Positions 1-12,485 of a stretch of 64,000 nucleotides of DNA are shown in pieces. Numbering within the stretch: the first letter of the stretch is position 1; every line of letters begins with the position of its first letter. Below the pieces are notes generated by a model that ran no database searches, had not been told where the DNA came from, and saw only the letters and a program-made list of their open reading frames with translations. The translations under genes were made by a program, and so were the position numbers. Source of the DNA: Dasyornis broadbenti (Eukaryota > Chordata > Aves > Passeriformes > Dasyornithidae); assembly GCA_013397935.1 (NCBI GenBank), contig VZRN01006381.1, forward strand, positions 8,530 through 72,529, read 5' to 3'.

Positions 1-46
1 ATCTTGTGATCCACTGGATTATTAATCCATATTAATTAGATAAACC

Positions 47-71
<25 letters not shown>
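47..71. repeat. Poly(T) tract
   Basis: A run of 25 T, followed by a T-rich tail to about 84. It sits just upstream of a CR1 3' end. CR1 elements do not end in poly(A), so the tract is not explained as a retroelement tail. Confidence 0.95.
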
Positions 72-77
<6 letters not shown>

Positions 78-107
78 TTTTTTTGTAAAGCAAAGAAAGA
101 GTATCGG

Positions 108-177
108 AGGGTTGGAATGAGATGTTCTTTGGGCCCCCTTTCAACTCAAACCGCTTTGTGATTCCGTGATTCTATAA
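108..177 (+). mobile_element. CR1 LINE 3'-end fragment
   Basis: The segment runs GGGTTGGAATGAGATG, then TTTGGGCCCCCTTTCAACTC, and closes with GTGATTCCGTGATTCTAT. This follows the avian CR1 3' end: a 'GGTTGGA...GATGATCTTT..GGTCCCTTCCAACTC' stretch, then the short tandem ATTCTATG-type terminus that CR1 carries instead of poly(A). Orientation is plus. It is a typical 5'-truncated copy of about 70 bp, diverged and probably inactive. Confidence 0.85.
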
Positions 178-1184
178 GAAACAAAGCTGCTGGGGTTTTT
201 TATCAGCTAATTCCATTCTTCTACAGAAATAAAAGAGATAGCTTTGCATTATGGGGCATTTTCACCAAGCTTAGGAATCTCCCTGTTAATGCTGGATGGG
301 AACAAGCGTGGTTTTTGAGCCCTGTGCTGCAGTTACCTCAGCGGATCTGGGTGTTCAGAACATTCACAGGGTGTGTACCTAACTCAGAGTTGCATCTTAG
401 AGAAGTTGTGCAGAAAATCCTGTAAATCCTGCTGGGGGGAGGCAGGTAAAGTTTGAATTAAATGTAGTTGTGCCCCTCTAGGCATAGAACTATCATCTAC
501 GACTTCCTAAGGCAATAATGAAATTAATGCATAATGAAAATTCATTTGTATTAATGAATAGTACATTAAGGAGGCATTAATATTGCATTAATTTTAGATT
601 TTAAAAATCCGATAATATGAAACTTAAGCATATGACCTGTTCTTTACTTCTTTATTAAGGTCTGTGTGACTTTAGACAAAAAAACCTTACATTTGGAGAA
701 AAGTATGATTAAGGAGATCATAATTGACCATTCCAAAAGAAAAAAAACAGGGAAGACTGACATCTCATAGAACAGAAATTAGTAGAAACTGAAAGAATAG
801 TAGTGCAGGTAATGAGAACAAACTGTTTTTCCTATCAGGAAGATTTTGTAAAATCTAGATTCCTACATGGAAAATCAAAGTATCCTTCAACACCATCAAG
901 GAATTTGCTGTACGACAATGGGCAACAGCAGGATAAAAACCCAGTCCAGTATTAAGGCAGTTTAAAGGATTAATGACAGAGTCCAGCAATCACTTGTAAA
1001 ACAACATTTTCAGTTTATTCCCCTGGAAGAATAAAATGTGGTTCAACAGAGGTTGTGTACTGGCTCATTGATAACCACATGGTGGAGCAGGGCATCCAAA
1101 TGTCTGATCAATAAGGACCGTGGAAAGAAACACCTGACACTACAAAATGCACCCAGCCTCTTCAGCAATGGTTATGAAACGAAC

Positions 1185-1226
1185 AAAAAAAAAAAAAAAG
1201 AAGAGAAAAGAAAGAAAAAAAAAAGA
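1185..1226. repeat. A-rich / GAAA low-complexity tract
   Basis: A run of 15 A, followed by GAAA-type units and a run of 10 A. It is purine-only over about 40 bases. It encodes an artefactual lysine-rich tail in an overlapping ORF. Confidence 0.9.
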
Positions 1227-1828
1227 TAACAACGTCGATATCGAAACAAGCAGGAGCAGCTGAGAAGGAGCAAATAATATCCCGGTGAATTTGGATCACC
1301 TGGTGTTTTACACAATGTGTATTATGTCTCAGCCAAAGGCAGGGAACTGTCTCCAGCAGCAAAATGACCCCGTAGCAGGCCCGTGGATTGTGTTACCTGC
1401 AGAGCACAGTTACAGCCATTATCCTCCGAGCCCAGAGGGGCAAACACTGCCTGGGCTGCGGAATCAGCAAGGACAAAAAATTGTACGAGATGGAAAAGAA
1501 TTCTTTTAGCTCTGTGTGTGACTCTGTGCATTGAGACCAGCTTCCCTGCAAAAATAAAGATATGATTGGGAAAAAATGACTGAGAAGTTTGGAGATGATT
1601 CAGACAATTGTAACGTGAAATACAAAGTTTGGAAAGTGCAGTTTGAATGGGTTTGTTGCAAAATGAAGTTTAACTGAAGGCTCAAAAGAAGTTTGATGAT
1701 GGTTTGTAAATTAGAAAATGTGAAAAGAATTGGTTTGAAAGAGAAGGACCCATAAGCCTATTGTAGAAGAATATTATATTGATGAAAGGGGACAATATAC
1801 AGATATAAGTCTTTGGGCTTTGTTTCAC

Positions 1829-1846
1829 AAAAAAAAAAAAAAAAAA
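1829..1846. repeat. Poly(A) tract
   Basis: Eighteen consecutive A, with no recognisable retroposed gene upstream. Confidence 0.9.
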
Positions 1847-2174
1847 GAAATAGCAAGGGATAGTGATGAATTTATAGCATTTAACTACTAAAAAATACAG
1901 AAATGTAACCACTCTTTTACAAATATGTATATTCAGGATATTTCTGTGGGCTTTTGAAATGCTGACTGGAGTGTAAATAATAAATGTGTGTAATTAAGGT
2001 GTCCAACCTGCTCTTAGCTCTGCAAAGAAAAACATGAGCCATTAAGGGTGGCCATTTGGCAAGGCAATGACTCAACATAAACTCAAATAAGGGTTCCAAA
2101 TGTGGGGTTTGCTACATCGTTTTTGGAAAACAAACCAGCATTTTAAACCCATGGGGATCTGCGGTTGAAACTTC

Positions 2175-2212
2175 TTTGTAGCCATGAATCAAAGTTTTTT
2201 GTAGCCATGAAT
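2175..2212. repeat. 15-bp direct repeat, period 23
   Basis: TTTGTAGCCATGAAT occurs exactly at 2175-2189 and again at 2198-2212. This is a short local tandem duplication with a diverged remainder. Confidence 0.85.
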
Positions 2213-2649
2213 GGGTTAGAAGCTCCTCTGACCTTTGTGAGATTTCATCTTTGAAATATACATCATTTTAAAATGAGGATATGGGACTTCTGCTTGCTAG
2301 TGAATTATTCCAAAGTGCTCTTCTTGAGCTCTGTTTTACAGTTGCAAAATACCAAATTTATTTGACTCAGATGAAATTTGCCCCATTTGACATCGGCGAT
2401 GAAGCTGAGGCGATCCTTACAGAAAGGTTTTAGTGCAGCCAACTAAAATAAATATTCTTGGCTTGTAGATAATTACTTTTCATGAACTATAGTGTGACAT
2501 GGCCAGGTTGTCTCTCCATCACGTGTAGCAGAATTTGGAGCACACAGTACCTGAGGTACTTGTCGGGTTCCAGCTGCAGCACCTTACAGTTCACCACGTC
2601 TACTTGATTTTATGTTTCTTTATTACAGTAAGTGAGTATTGTTCTTAAC

Positions 2650-2717
2650 AAAAAAAAAAGAAAAAAAAAAAAAAGAAAAGAAAAGAAAAAAGAAGAATAG
2701 ACTTGAAAAAAAAAAAA
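2650..2717. repeat. A/G-rich low-complexity tract
   Basis: A runs interrupted by single G, including AAAAG repeats near 2675-2695. A further run of 12 A lies at 2706-2717 after a short CTTG-containing break. Confidence 0.9.
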
Positions 2718-2850
2718 TTATATGAGCTGTATGAGTACTGACATTACTCAGCATCCACTGAAGTCAATAATTACACTTTCAGTGGGAGCAATCTGAGGCC
2801 AATACTTTGTGTTTTCTAAGGCTTTCTTCTTGACTATATGTCTTTTCCCC

Positions 2851-2880
2851 TTTTTTGTTTGTTTGTTTGCTTGCTTGTTT
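2851..2880. repeat. (TTTG)n microsatellite
   Basis: TTTG units with two TTGC variants, about seven units. Confidence 0.9.
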
Positions 2881-4813
2881 TTAAATTACCAGATATTTAA
2901 CCATGTTCTCTGCAGGTTTTTTTTTTATTCCTTTTCCTCTACAAAAGTCAATATAGTAGAGGTACAGAGAAAATTGCGGTGTTCTAAAATATATTTGGTA
3001 GTGTTTACCTTAGTATGACAGCTGGGATTTTTAACCGTAGCCAAAAAAAGAAAAGGCAAGAAAGGAGAAGCCCTTTTCTTTGCAACTATCAATTGTATGG
3101 AATAAATAAACCATACCAAAAAATAATTTAAGCTACTAAAAAACAACCTTAATATATAATTTATCCTACAATATACCATTCATTTAACTGAGATGTTTTG
3201 ATATATTTCATGTAAATAAAATATATTGGGGTATTTTTCTATATTTGCAATTGAACCTCATGCGCACAACAGCCACATAAACAATCAGAAAAAAATTTCA
3301 GGCAATTTTTTGGATGGCATGAATGCAATAATATGTTCTTTTATAACAGAGGAATTTACTTCTTACCATGCCCAACTCCCCCCTGAAAAAACGAAACCAA
3401 AAAACATACACAGAAAAACACCCCAGCACATAAACAAAGCAACTAAAATAATATTAATTAATTGAGCTAACTGTGATATAAATGACTACAGAGGGGGACA
3501 GATTGTGTGGATTCCACTCCTCACTGCAGTATGTCCTGTAGAGTTAAAAGCAGGGCTCATGTGAGTATTTAAGAAGCTAAAAAGTTAAAATGACAACACT
3601 TTTATTGAGTACCAAGACAGCAATTTTCACTACTGGGATATTTCACTAGAAATTCTTCTCCTGGGAACTAAGGCAATATCTTCAGCAAACAAATATTGAA
3701 ATAATATTGAGGGGTTTCTCTTGGCGAAAGAGAGAAAAAAAAACACACAGAAAAAAAATCCCCATTTGTTGTTGAATACGCATGAAATCTCACCAAGGAT
3801 TTCTTGGAGCTGTGATTTTTCTTTTAAGTTTTTTGGAGATTAGCCATAAAATCAGTGAAGGTTTGTTAAATAGGAGATATGTTGAATTCATCAAGTAGAC
3901 AAACAGTTCGTTGCATTGCAGAGTGTGTATGGGACCTCATCTGAGAACGGTACATGTCAATGTTTTCATTTGCCTAGGCATATTTGCTTACAAGAAAAGA
4001 TAACAGCCCAGCACACCTGAGGCTGGCCTCGATCTAATTACTCTGATTGGAGAGAGTCAAAAGTGCTTGTGTGAAGCAGCAAAACTGCTGAAAGTGACAT
4101 TAGAACCCAGTTCTGGTGCCAAAGGGGGTGACTTCAGAATCACACTGATAGAAGTGTTTTCAGAAATTACTTTAAAAATTAGTTTTTTGTTGTCTTTCTA
4201 ATAACAGCTTTTCAATTTTCAAAAAGAGGAAGGAAAATTACCACGTGGTTACCAAAATGCTACATGCATTTAGTTACTCTCTCTGCTTGTCCTGGGCAAC
4301 AAACAGTAACATAGTTCAAGGCATTTTAAGCTATTTCAGAACATTAAATGTCTGAAATACACTGATTTTAGATGAGCAACATACTAATTTGCAAATGGTT
4401 TTAGGCCATGTATTATTAAAAATACAGTAAGTTCTGTTATTTCTTTAGGAGACTTTTCTGTGCTGTGCTTTGAGGCGCTCCCTCACCATCTCCAGGAAGA
4501 CAACCTGTCACCCTGTGGGAATTCAAGGACACTCAGATGCCAATTTATCATTCCTTCTCTCTCCAGAGCATGTTCCAGTTCTGAGCTACTTAATGTCCAG
4601 TAATTTATTTCACACCAGTACAGGTTTCTGTGTCCCTGTCCCCTCTCTCCTGCTGATTTCCAGCACCGTTATCCCAACCATTCATCTAACACAGGTAACT
4701 TCTCATCAGGTAAACTTGTCCTTGCCATTTTGCCATCCGTAGTTGAGAAAATTTAGTGACTTATAGAAAAATACCTTTGGTGAGTGTGGTGTGGTCTCCG
4801 GAGGCTAATGAGT

Positions 4814-4848
4814 TGGAAACACTCATGGAAACGCTCATGGAAATGTCA
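4814..4848. repeat. 12-bp tandem repeat, three copies
   Basis: The unit TGGAAACACTCA is at 4814-4825. TGGAAACGCTCA follows at 4826-4837, and TGGAAATGTCA closes the array. Because the unit is a multiple of three it yields a repeated peptide in one frame, but nothing else suggests coding. Confidence 0.85.
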
Positions 4849-5388
4849 TTTCAAGGTCCATGTGCAGCACCACTCACCTGGAGGACTCCAGCAGCCAGGA
4901 GGCATTTTCAGAGGCAACATTATAAAGGTATTTTAATACACCGCAATTTTATTATCTATGTGTTGATGACACACACTGCTGCACCACGTCACTGCCATAA
5001 CTGGGAGCTCTGTGTAAAGTGGTCTGAATTTAGTCTAAAAATAAATTTGTAAAATGAGTTAATAACAAAAAATATCTACAAAGCAACATCATGTCATAAG
5101 TGATGCAGTAATTTTGTAGTAGTGAGAAAAAATGGTCCATTTTCCTACTGAAACTGATATTATATCCAAATACCTTTCATGTCTAAGCCTCAGAGCATTC
5201 TCTGTGATCTCAACCATGATCTCTGGAGCATTTTTAAGCACAGGTAGCCACAGTTCAGCCTCAGACTCAAACCACGTAATAATGCCGTGTGGTGGCATCT
5301 ATGGCACACCTACACAATTTTCAAGTTTGCCACAGTGTGGTTAACACACATTTTCTCCTATTGTTTCACCTCTTCTCTCTCTGTATGC

Positions 5389-5404
5389 TTTTTTTTTTTT
5401 TTTT
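5389..5404. repeat. Poly(T) tract
   Basis: Sixteen consecutive T following ATGC. Confidence 0.9.
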
Positions 5405-6099
5405 CCCTACCTTTTTTGCCGAGAATTGGAAAGCATGGGGTTGCAGAGGGTGTAGAAGTTGGGGCTGTTTCTTTTAATCACTGGTATGTCAGGGAAAAAG
5501 AAGCAATGTCTTTTTCCCATGAAAAAAATATAGTTATTTGATTACTGACTGAAATCTCATAACTTTTATGCTGTGAGGCATGAAACTCATCCTGTCAAAA
5601 GAATAGCACCTTTAGTGCAGAGTTACTAAATATTTATTTCAGTGGCAATGTTCTGTAAAGCTCCGACAGCTTAGATTGAGTCCTGCTCCCAGGCCCTTTC
5701 CCTTTTTATTGATCACATTAACACTTTTAACACTCTGCCTTCGTAAATGGTCACCAGAGAGCATTCATTCAGCACTTTTGCATTGAGCAGCATTATGTTT
5801 GCACGCGTGTAAATCAGATGAACTGCCTTTATCCACTTGGGGTCACAGAGTGTTCAGCTCGCACGCTTGATACCAGCCAGACCCTTGAATGAGCTCTCGG
5901 GGTGATGGAAAGCATTTTTCTGCCTTTCCTGGAGCTGTTTTAAAAGCTTACTAAGGCCTGCCGAATCCCTTGCTCCAGGCCCATCAAAAAATTAAAAGCG
6001 AGGATGTAGATTCCACTTCCAGGGGAAAAGGGTAGCTCCTTGCCAGGAAATGTGCTCGTTCTAAAAGACACGATGATTTTGCTGGAGGCAGGTGAAATA

Positions 6100-6150
6100 T
6101 TTTCAACACAAGGAAGTTTTCAACATGAGGAAGTTTTCAACACAACAAAG
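6100..6150. repeat. 17-bp tandem repeat, three copies
   Basis: The unit TTTTCAACACAAGGAAG is at 6100-6116. Near-copies follow at 6117-6133 (two changes) and 6134-6150. The first two units carry the ETS-family core GGAAGT across the unit junction, so the array places GGAAGTTTTC motifs 17 bp apart. Any regulatory role is inference. Confidence 0.85.
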
Positions 6151-7547
6151 TCATTTCACAGGCATATGAGTAAGGAGGAAAAAGTTTCAGGGAGATGGGA
6201 AACCTCCTGAATCTGCCTGAGGATGTGACTTCCTTGATTTAGGATGAGTTGTGAGGAAAAACTCTGCAGGAACTACAGCAAACCCTCGAGCCCTGGCTCT
6301 CCCTCATGTGTGACTTGTGTCCTGACCACAGGCGTGAAAGTACTCAGAGCAATTTTGAACAAATACCACCACAAGTGTACTTGTCCATCAAAAATGGGCT
6401 GTTGAGACAAGCCACAGCTGACTGGGTGTTTTAACAAAGGCTATGGCAAGCAGTTGGTTGCCCTGTTACACCCCTGTGGTTGCCTTGGATGAGCCTGGGC
6501 CCCACAGGATGGCACTGTGCCACAGAGGATGCAATCACCCAGTAGGTGCTAAAACGAGTATGGGATGGCACAATACGGTCTCACCACAGCGTTACAACTT
6601 CTCTTTATAAAAAGAGTCATTCCCAGAGAAGAGAATTTTCTTGAGTGATAATGCTCTTCTCTTCGTTTTAGCACTAATACATATTGAATGTAATAACCTT
6701 TTGGTACCTTATGTGATAAAAAATGTCGTTGAATGTCATGGTCCACTTTTAATCCATTTTTCTTGGCAAGCAGTCTTTAAACCAATACAAAAAGTACTTA
6801 AGGTTGTGAGAGAAATACACAAACAAATTTTTCAAAAGTGTCACAAGGATGGGCAACAGTTTGAAACTCTGTAAAACAGTGACTGGTGCAGCACCCAGGA
6901 GAGGATTTGGTGCTTAAAAGGCTGGCCTACAAAGTGCCCTGAATCGGAGGCACTTCTTAAAATTACTTCTTCCTATAACATCTAACTCCATGCATTTCTC
7001 TATTTCTCTATAAATACAATTACCAAGGCCTGACTTTTGTCACAAAGTGGAGCAAAGCAGAAGTATCTGGAACCTGCTCAGATAAATCTGGCTCCATGAT
7101 AACAGTGAGTTTTGAACCCTCCTTGAGAAAGTCCTCATGAATCACACATGACCACATAATAATCGCTGCACAAATGTGCTACTACTTCCACGAAGATCAA
7201 ATACTCCAGGAAATGGTGGGGATGCTGCTGTCCTGTGTGTATTGTCATGCCTGGCCCACATAAATATTGTTTCTCTTGAAACTTATGAAGCAGGTTCTTC
7301 ATTGTTTTGCAAACCATTCATATGGGCCACTTGAAATAAAATTCAAGTCAGTTCTACTCAAAAATAAGGTCAATTTAGTTGGGCCTGTAGAGAGGACTAC
7401 CAGGAGAGGAGGAGTGAGTTAACTATCCTTGTGGGGATAACAAAAGTGCATTTGAAGCCTAGAAAATAAAAATTAAAGGGAATATGACTAGTCACTGAAT
7501 ACTTTCAGAAAGTATATGTAAACTGAGAATGAATATCCTAACTAAAA

Positions 7548-7682
7548 GCTTGTTGATTTGGGCTTTCTCTATTGAACTGTCTTTATCTCAATTCTAAATT
7601 TTTCTCACTTTTGCCCTCACAGGTCTCTCTATAGCAAGTGGCTTTGTGGGGCTGAGTTGCCTTCCAGGGTTAAACCACCACA
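7548..7682 (+). mobile_element. ERVL-type LTR, 3' end fragment
   Basis: The segment contains GAACTGTCTTTATCTCAA, TTTCTCACTTTTGCCCT and the terminus GGGTTAAACCACCACA. The same order is seen in the complete LTR at 12540-13099, which ends GGGTTAAACCACAACA. In avian ERVL-type LTRs this is the poly(A)-signal/U5 end, so orientation is plus. The LTR body is missing upstream and no retroviral coding sequence is attached. This is a truncated, inert remnant. Confidence 0.8.
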
Positions 7683-10340
7683 AACAGAAAAGAAATACAA
7701 AGAAATTGGATACAGATATTAAAAAGGGCATTTGGGAACAGGAAACCTGCACTCTAGCAAAATTGTTTGATAAATTCATTTGCTGAAGTGACATCAGTAA
7801 AGACATTCTGTGCATTTAAATATGCAGATAATATTACTCATAAAGTATTCACCATGAAATATTCACTTTTTCAAGCTTCTGATAACTGACTTTAGGATTA
7901 TGGAACAATTTTCCCTTTCCACTGACATACATGCAGAAGGAACAATAATCTGTCTCCCACTAACCTGAACCCAAAGTTGACGGTGTTTACTGAGGCCCTA
8001 ATTAATTAATTGAGTGAATATTTATGAACATGGAGGTTAAATAAATTACAAGCGAAAAGCAAACTGCTGCAAGACAAAAACCAGCTGATTTTTATAACTT
8101 TTTAACTTCTGGGGAGCTTTTCAACTTCTTCAACCTCCATCTGTTTTCATTTCTTCACCACTTCCAAAAGAACTCCCCTTTTTCCCCCTCTTTCTCTTAT
8201 TCTATTAAGCAAAAATTGCAAGTCCATATAGTTAATAAGACTCCAAGCCATGGAATACAACCACATTTCCTTTGTTGTTTATTTTTCATTTGTTTGTTTG
8301 TTTGTTTGTTTCTGGTATGCTTTCAGGGTGTGTTCCTCTAAACTTTCCATGGTTTTCGAGTGTTCAGTTCCCACCTTGTTTGTGCTCAGCTTTTCTTTTC
8401 ATTGAGCTTGCTGTCCCAAGTTTTAAAGCTATGGGCATCAGATTATATTTTAATGCTTTTGCCATGGGGAAATCCAAGAAAAGTGGGTTTCTGTTGACTC
8501 TTTAACTTCTTTCCCGAAAATGATTTGCATCTGCAGGGCCTTTCCTTCGCCCCAGGATGAACCACACCCTTGTTTCACACCATCTCACCACTCTTCAATC
8601 CCTATCTCCCATCCACACTGACCAGGCTTGAAGTGAAATTATCCCTCTGTGCTGCCGATGAGCTGGGAGGGGTAAGAAAACAAAGAATGCAGTACATGAT
8701 CTGTTCATTTGAGTAAAACTGAGGTGATAAATAAAAAATTATATCATTTAGGTTATTCCCAGAATTCCCAAATTTCCTGGTTTTTTTCCAAGAGCAATCC
8801 CAGAGAAGGGCAATGCTCGTCCTGCCCTCCACAGTGGTGCTTTCAGGCACTAGCCTTGGCTGTTACAGCTCTGTAAAACAAGAAATATGTAAATAAGAGA
8901 AATAAAACCTCCATGACATATAAATTTACTGTTTTCATTCTATTTCCATTCATGTTTCAATTATTATAAAATTAGTGGCAACTATAAATGCATAGAAATC
9001 CAAAGTCCATTACATGGGGCAGGATTTTGTTATCCCTTCCTGTGAAAACAGCCCAACTGTTATGCGAGAATCTAATCAAGGTTCTAATCCCTGATTACAG
9101 ATTCAGATAAATTACACTCAAAATTTCGTAATGACCAAAACCAGGAATTCAATTATATGCAAAATCAAGGATTTAGTATCAGGATAAGTAAAATCATAAC
9201 AGCGTAATCAAAGAGCTGTTATTTAAAGGAAAAGAATAAAGAATGCTACCAACATATCCCCAAACCCCTCAATAATCACAGTATAGTTAAAACTGTAAAC
9301 ACCCTTCTAGATTATTATTTTCCCAGCTCTTGGCTTGTATTTTCACCCCTACTTGGGATCTTGAAGGTGAGGCCTTCAGTCTGGCAAGGAGCACAGCAAG
9401 CTGCCAGCTTCCCAAGCCCTTTGGGAGTTTCTCCTTCATTACTCTAGGATCTGCCTGTGGGCTATACTATGTTTATTGATGTGCTTTGCACTTCGGTCTT
9501 TCTTCATCAGGCTGTAAGTCACATTTCATCCAAATTCACAAATGGATGGAGCCTTCCTCATATTATACACTTGTTCTTTGTTCTCTTTTTTGCCCCTAAA
9601 AGGCTTCTACTCAGTTTTCCCTTGTGCAAGTGATCAGTGATGAATTGTTGATAGCCATAAGCTCTCCAGTGCTGCCTGTGCTTTATCACCTCATGGCTAT
9701 TCCTCTTCTTCATGTCCCACATGCCCATTTCTCACACCAGGACTCCACTCCTCTACACCACGCCACCATCTCACTCAAAAATATTTCATTCTACAGAAGA
9801 AAAATGGCTTGTTACAGGTACGTACACAAAAACTCAGCTTGCATCACACAAAGACAAGCAAAAGTAAAATAAATTAGATATCGCCATCTGGTCTTTAGAA
9901 AAATTACTGATGCAGCTACACCATGAGAAAAACAGAGCTCCAGGCAGTCCAAGAGAGGTTCAGGCAAAATGAGCCCAAGAAGCCTCAGTCTTGAGGCCTT
10001 GCAGTGGTTGAAGCACTTCATTTTTCAGGGCTGCCAGCCTTGCACTGCCTCGAGTGGTGCATCAGTTCCTCTGCAAAATCAGTACACCACTGTGAAGCTT
10101 GTGAATGTGTAAATAAGGACAGCTTACCTCGTGAGTTTTGATACTTGTAGGGAAAACAGATACTGAAAGAACCAACATTTATTTTGAAAAACTAGTTTGT
10201 TTACTGCACTGCAAAGAAACACCTCCGCATTTCGACTGGGAGTGTAGAACAAGGGGTAAGACACAGTCACAACCACAAATACATAAATTACCCTTGCCAG
10301 AGCTCAAAAAGTATTTAGACAACAAACTCAGGCACACGGG
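7683..10340. other. Non-coding unique sequence
   Basis: No recognisable gene or dispersed repeat other than a (TTTG)n microsatellite at 8.29 kb. One weak CTCF-like match lies at 9882-9894 on the minus strand (AGACCAGATGGCG). ORFs are short and unstructured. Confidence 0.6.
8289..8311. repeat. (TTTG)n microsatellite
   Basis: Uninterrupted TTTG units, between five and six copies. Confidence 0.95.
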
Positions 10341-10435
10341 GGGATCCTGGAGATTGTCCTGTGCAGGGCTAGGAGTTGAACTTGTTGATCTTTGTACGTA
10401 CCTTCCAACTCAGGATATTCTCTGTTTCCATGAGA
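10341..10435 (+). mobile_element. CR1 LINE 3'-end fragment
   Basis: GATCCTGGAGATTGTCCTGT is followed by GGAGTTGAACTTGTTGATCT and then ACCTTCCAACTCAGGATATT. The last stretch is the CR1 3' signature 'CCCTTCCAACTCAGGATATTCT(A/G)TG'. The terminal ATTCTATG repeats have decayed to CTGTTTCCATGA. Plus orientation, 5'-truncated. Confidence 0.85.
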
Positions 10436-12485
10436 CACAAATGCGTTGCGGCAAGATTCTTGGTGAATTTGGGGTTCCTTAGCAAAGTAAGAATCTTTCA
10501 GTAAACCTGGTCTTAACTCTTGCTCTTTGTTTCATAAAAACTTGACATATTACCAGGTACTGCTACAAAAGTAAAGGCAAAAAAAACCCTCCCACTTATT
10601 CCAGGTCTGAAAAATCAAAAATATAGTTGAGAGAGAGATTCTGTGTTGCCCTGGGCGAGATGGACACAAATGACACAAAATGAAATTTGTTCAGAATTTG
10701 CTCTCTAAAGCCCAAATCCTGAAAACACATCTTATCTCTGATTATCTTCGAGAAGCCTAATGTTGCTTATGGTGGACATCATTAAGATGCAACGGACAAT
10801 TACCTTTAATCGGGTTGCAGATGTTGAGCACCTATTTTAGTCTCACTAGCACTCAGGGCACTGTGTCCTCCCAGGTGGGACACAGGAGAAAACCCTCCCA
10901 ATGAAGAGGATTTTCCCAGTGCAAGTAAGATGAATTTTAATATCAAAGTGGCCTGGAAGAGGTCAGCCTAACAATGAAATGAAATAATGATTTTGAGCTT
11001 CCCAAAATTTTGCAATCAACATTTTTATAAATTCCACCATTCGTGGCTTTTCATTTTGAAAACTATTTTTAGTGAAAGATGAACAAATTCTGGGATTCAT
11101 AAAAGGTAATATAACCAAAAAGAAAACTGCATGCATTTTCTATTCATGAAAGTGTTTCAATTGACTTTTCTTTTAGTTTTTTTGGGGGGGAGTTGTTTTG
11201 TTTGTTTGTGGTTTGGGTCATTTTTTTGTTTTGGTTTTTGGGTTTTGGGTTTTGTTTTGGTTTTGGTTTGGGGGTTTTTGTTTCTTTGGTTTGGGTTCGG
11301 GGTTTTTTTCTTTTGTTTGTTTGTTTGTTTGATTGATTTTGAGGTTTTTCTGTTATTTAGCTCACAAAAAGCTGAAAAAGATGACTTACTTTTCCACTGT
11401 GGAAGTTGTACAAAGTTTTCAAACCATTCATAAAATCTGAACAACTTATTATTTAGTTTTTTGAGATTTTCTCAAGTAAAAAAACATGTTTTACTTGCTG
11501 TTTCCCTTTTGCCCTGTGTTTCACCTATAATTTTTCCTACCCCTGAAGTGACATGATTGTAAATAAATCTGATATGCTAGCGAAGTTAATTACTTAAAGC
11601 CTTACAAGCTCAGTTGATTCCATGTATTCACCAACCATGCATTGAGAACAGCATTTATGTGGCATTTAAATGGTATTAATGCATCATCTACATATGGAGA
11701 GAGTGACAACACTACCTGGGCTACCCCATACGAAGTTTTGTTTAGGAAATATGTCCATGTATCAGCAGCTGATACTACATCAGACAGATTTACTTCTGCA
11801 GACAGCTCATAAATTCAAACAGTAATCAAATTAACTATCAAGATCAGAGGTTATTGACAATTCCCTCGTGGTGTGTTTACACTTCGTGGAGGCCTTGGTG
11901 AGGAAAGCAGTTCATTAAAGACAGACTCTGTCCTAAGTGGGAGGTTCCAGCAAAGGACAAATGATGCCAGATGGATGTGGCTCATTACAGGAGCTCAGTC
12001 CTAGCTCTAACAAGCTCGAAACCTCCCCATCAGGCCTCGAACTAACAGGCAGAGTGGAGGCAGGAACCCCAGCCAAGTGCAGCTGGTTAATAAGGTATCG
12101 TAATTGCCTCATTTCTTTGCATTCGCTATCCAAATCTAGCAACTACATTGTTGACTTTGCCCTTTAGAGGCTTAAAATTCATTTTGTTTCACATCAAAAA
12201 TCTCGTGTTGTGTTCAGAGTGGCAGAGCTGAAGGCCAAACTCAGCCCCACGGGCAGAGTGCCTCCAGCAGGCTCTGGTAGCCGGGGGCAGGGCCTCTGTC
12301 TACCAGCTGCAAGGGCCTGCCTGATACAAGGTGCTGCCCATGAATCTTCCACAGCACAGAGGAAACTCTCTTTATGAAATGCTGTGGCCTGCAGCCTGGC
12401 AGCAGCAAAGGAAGAAGAGTTTTCATGTTCAAAATCAGCCAACAGCACTCTCACAGTCTCCTCTGTTCTGAGAGTCACCCATTCC
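10436..12485. other. Non-coding unique sequence with a G/T block
   Basis: AT-rich unique DNA with no gene recognised. The G/T-rich block at 11.18-11.35 kb is listed separately. The segment at 11.93-12.48 kb is GC-richer and open in several frames on both strands, but no domain is visible. Confidence 0.55.
11176..11350. repeat. G/T-rich low-complexity block
   Basis: The plus strand is almost entirely T and G for about 170 bases. It includes GGGTTTTGGGTTTTG, a run of five G, and a terminal (TTTG)n. Repeated G runs of three or more on one strand make G-quadruplex formation possible. The complementary strand produces a spurious lysine/asparagine/proline-rich ORF. Confidence 0.9.

Larger units (their letters stand above)
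178..7547. other. Non-coding AT-rich unique sequence
   Basis: No ORF here looks like a coding exon, and I recognise no dispersed element beyond the small repeats listed separately. The interval has a TAAT-rich stretch near 515-600, several A/G-rich homopolymers (1.2, 1.8 and 2.65 kb), and a moderately CpG-retaining block at about 5.63-5.99 kb that could be conserved noncoding sequence. Short ORFs of up to about 98 codons are compatible with chance. Confidence 0.6.

Noticed and set aside
9882..9894. CTCF-like match on the minus strand (AGACCAGATGGCG); also 28014-28026
   Set aside because: One or two mismatches to the core. Matches at this level are expected by chance, so not called as sites.
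11157..11444. Lysine/asparagine/proline-rich minus-strand ORF, and similar ORFs at 16391-16672 and 63398-63655
   Set aside because: Direct translations of G/T-rich or purine-rich low-complexity DNA.
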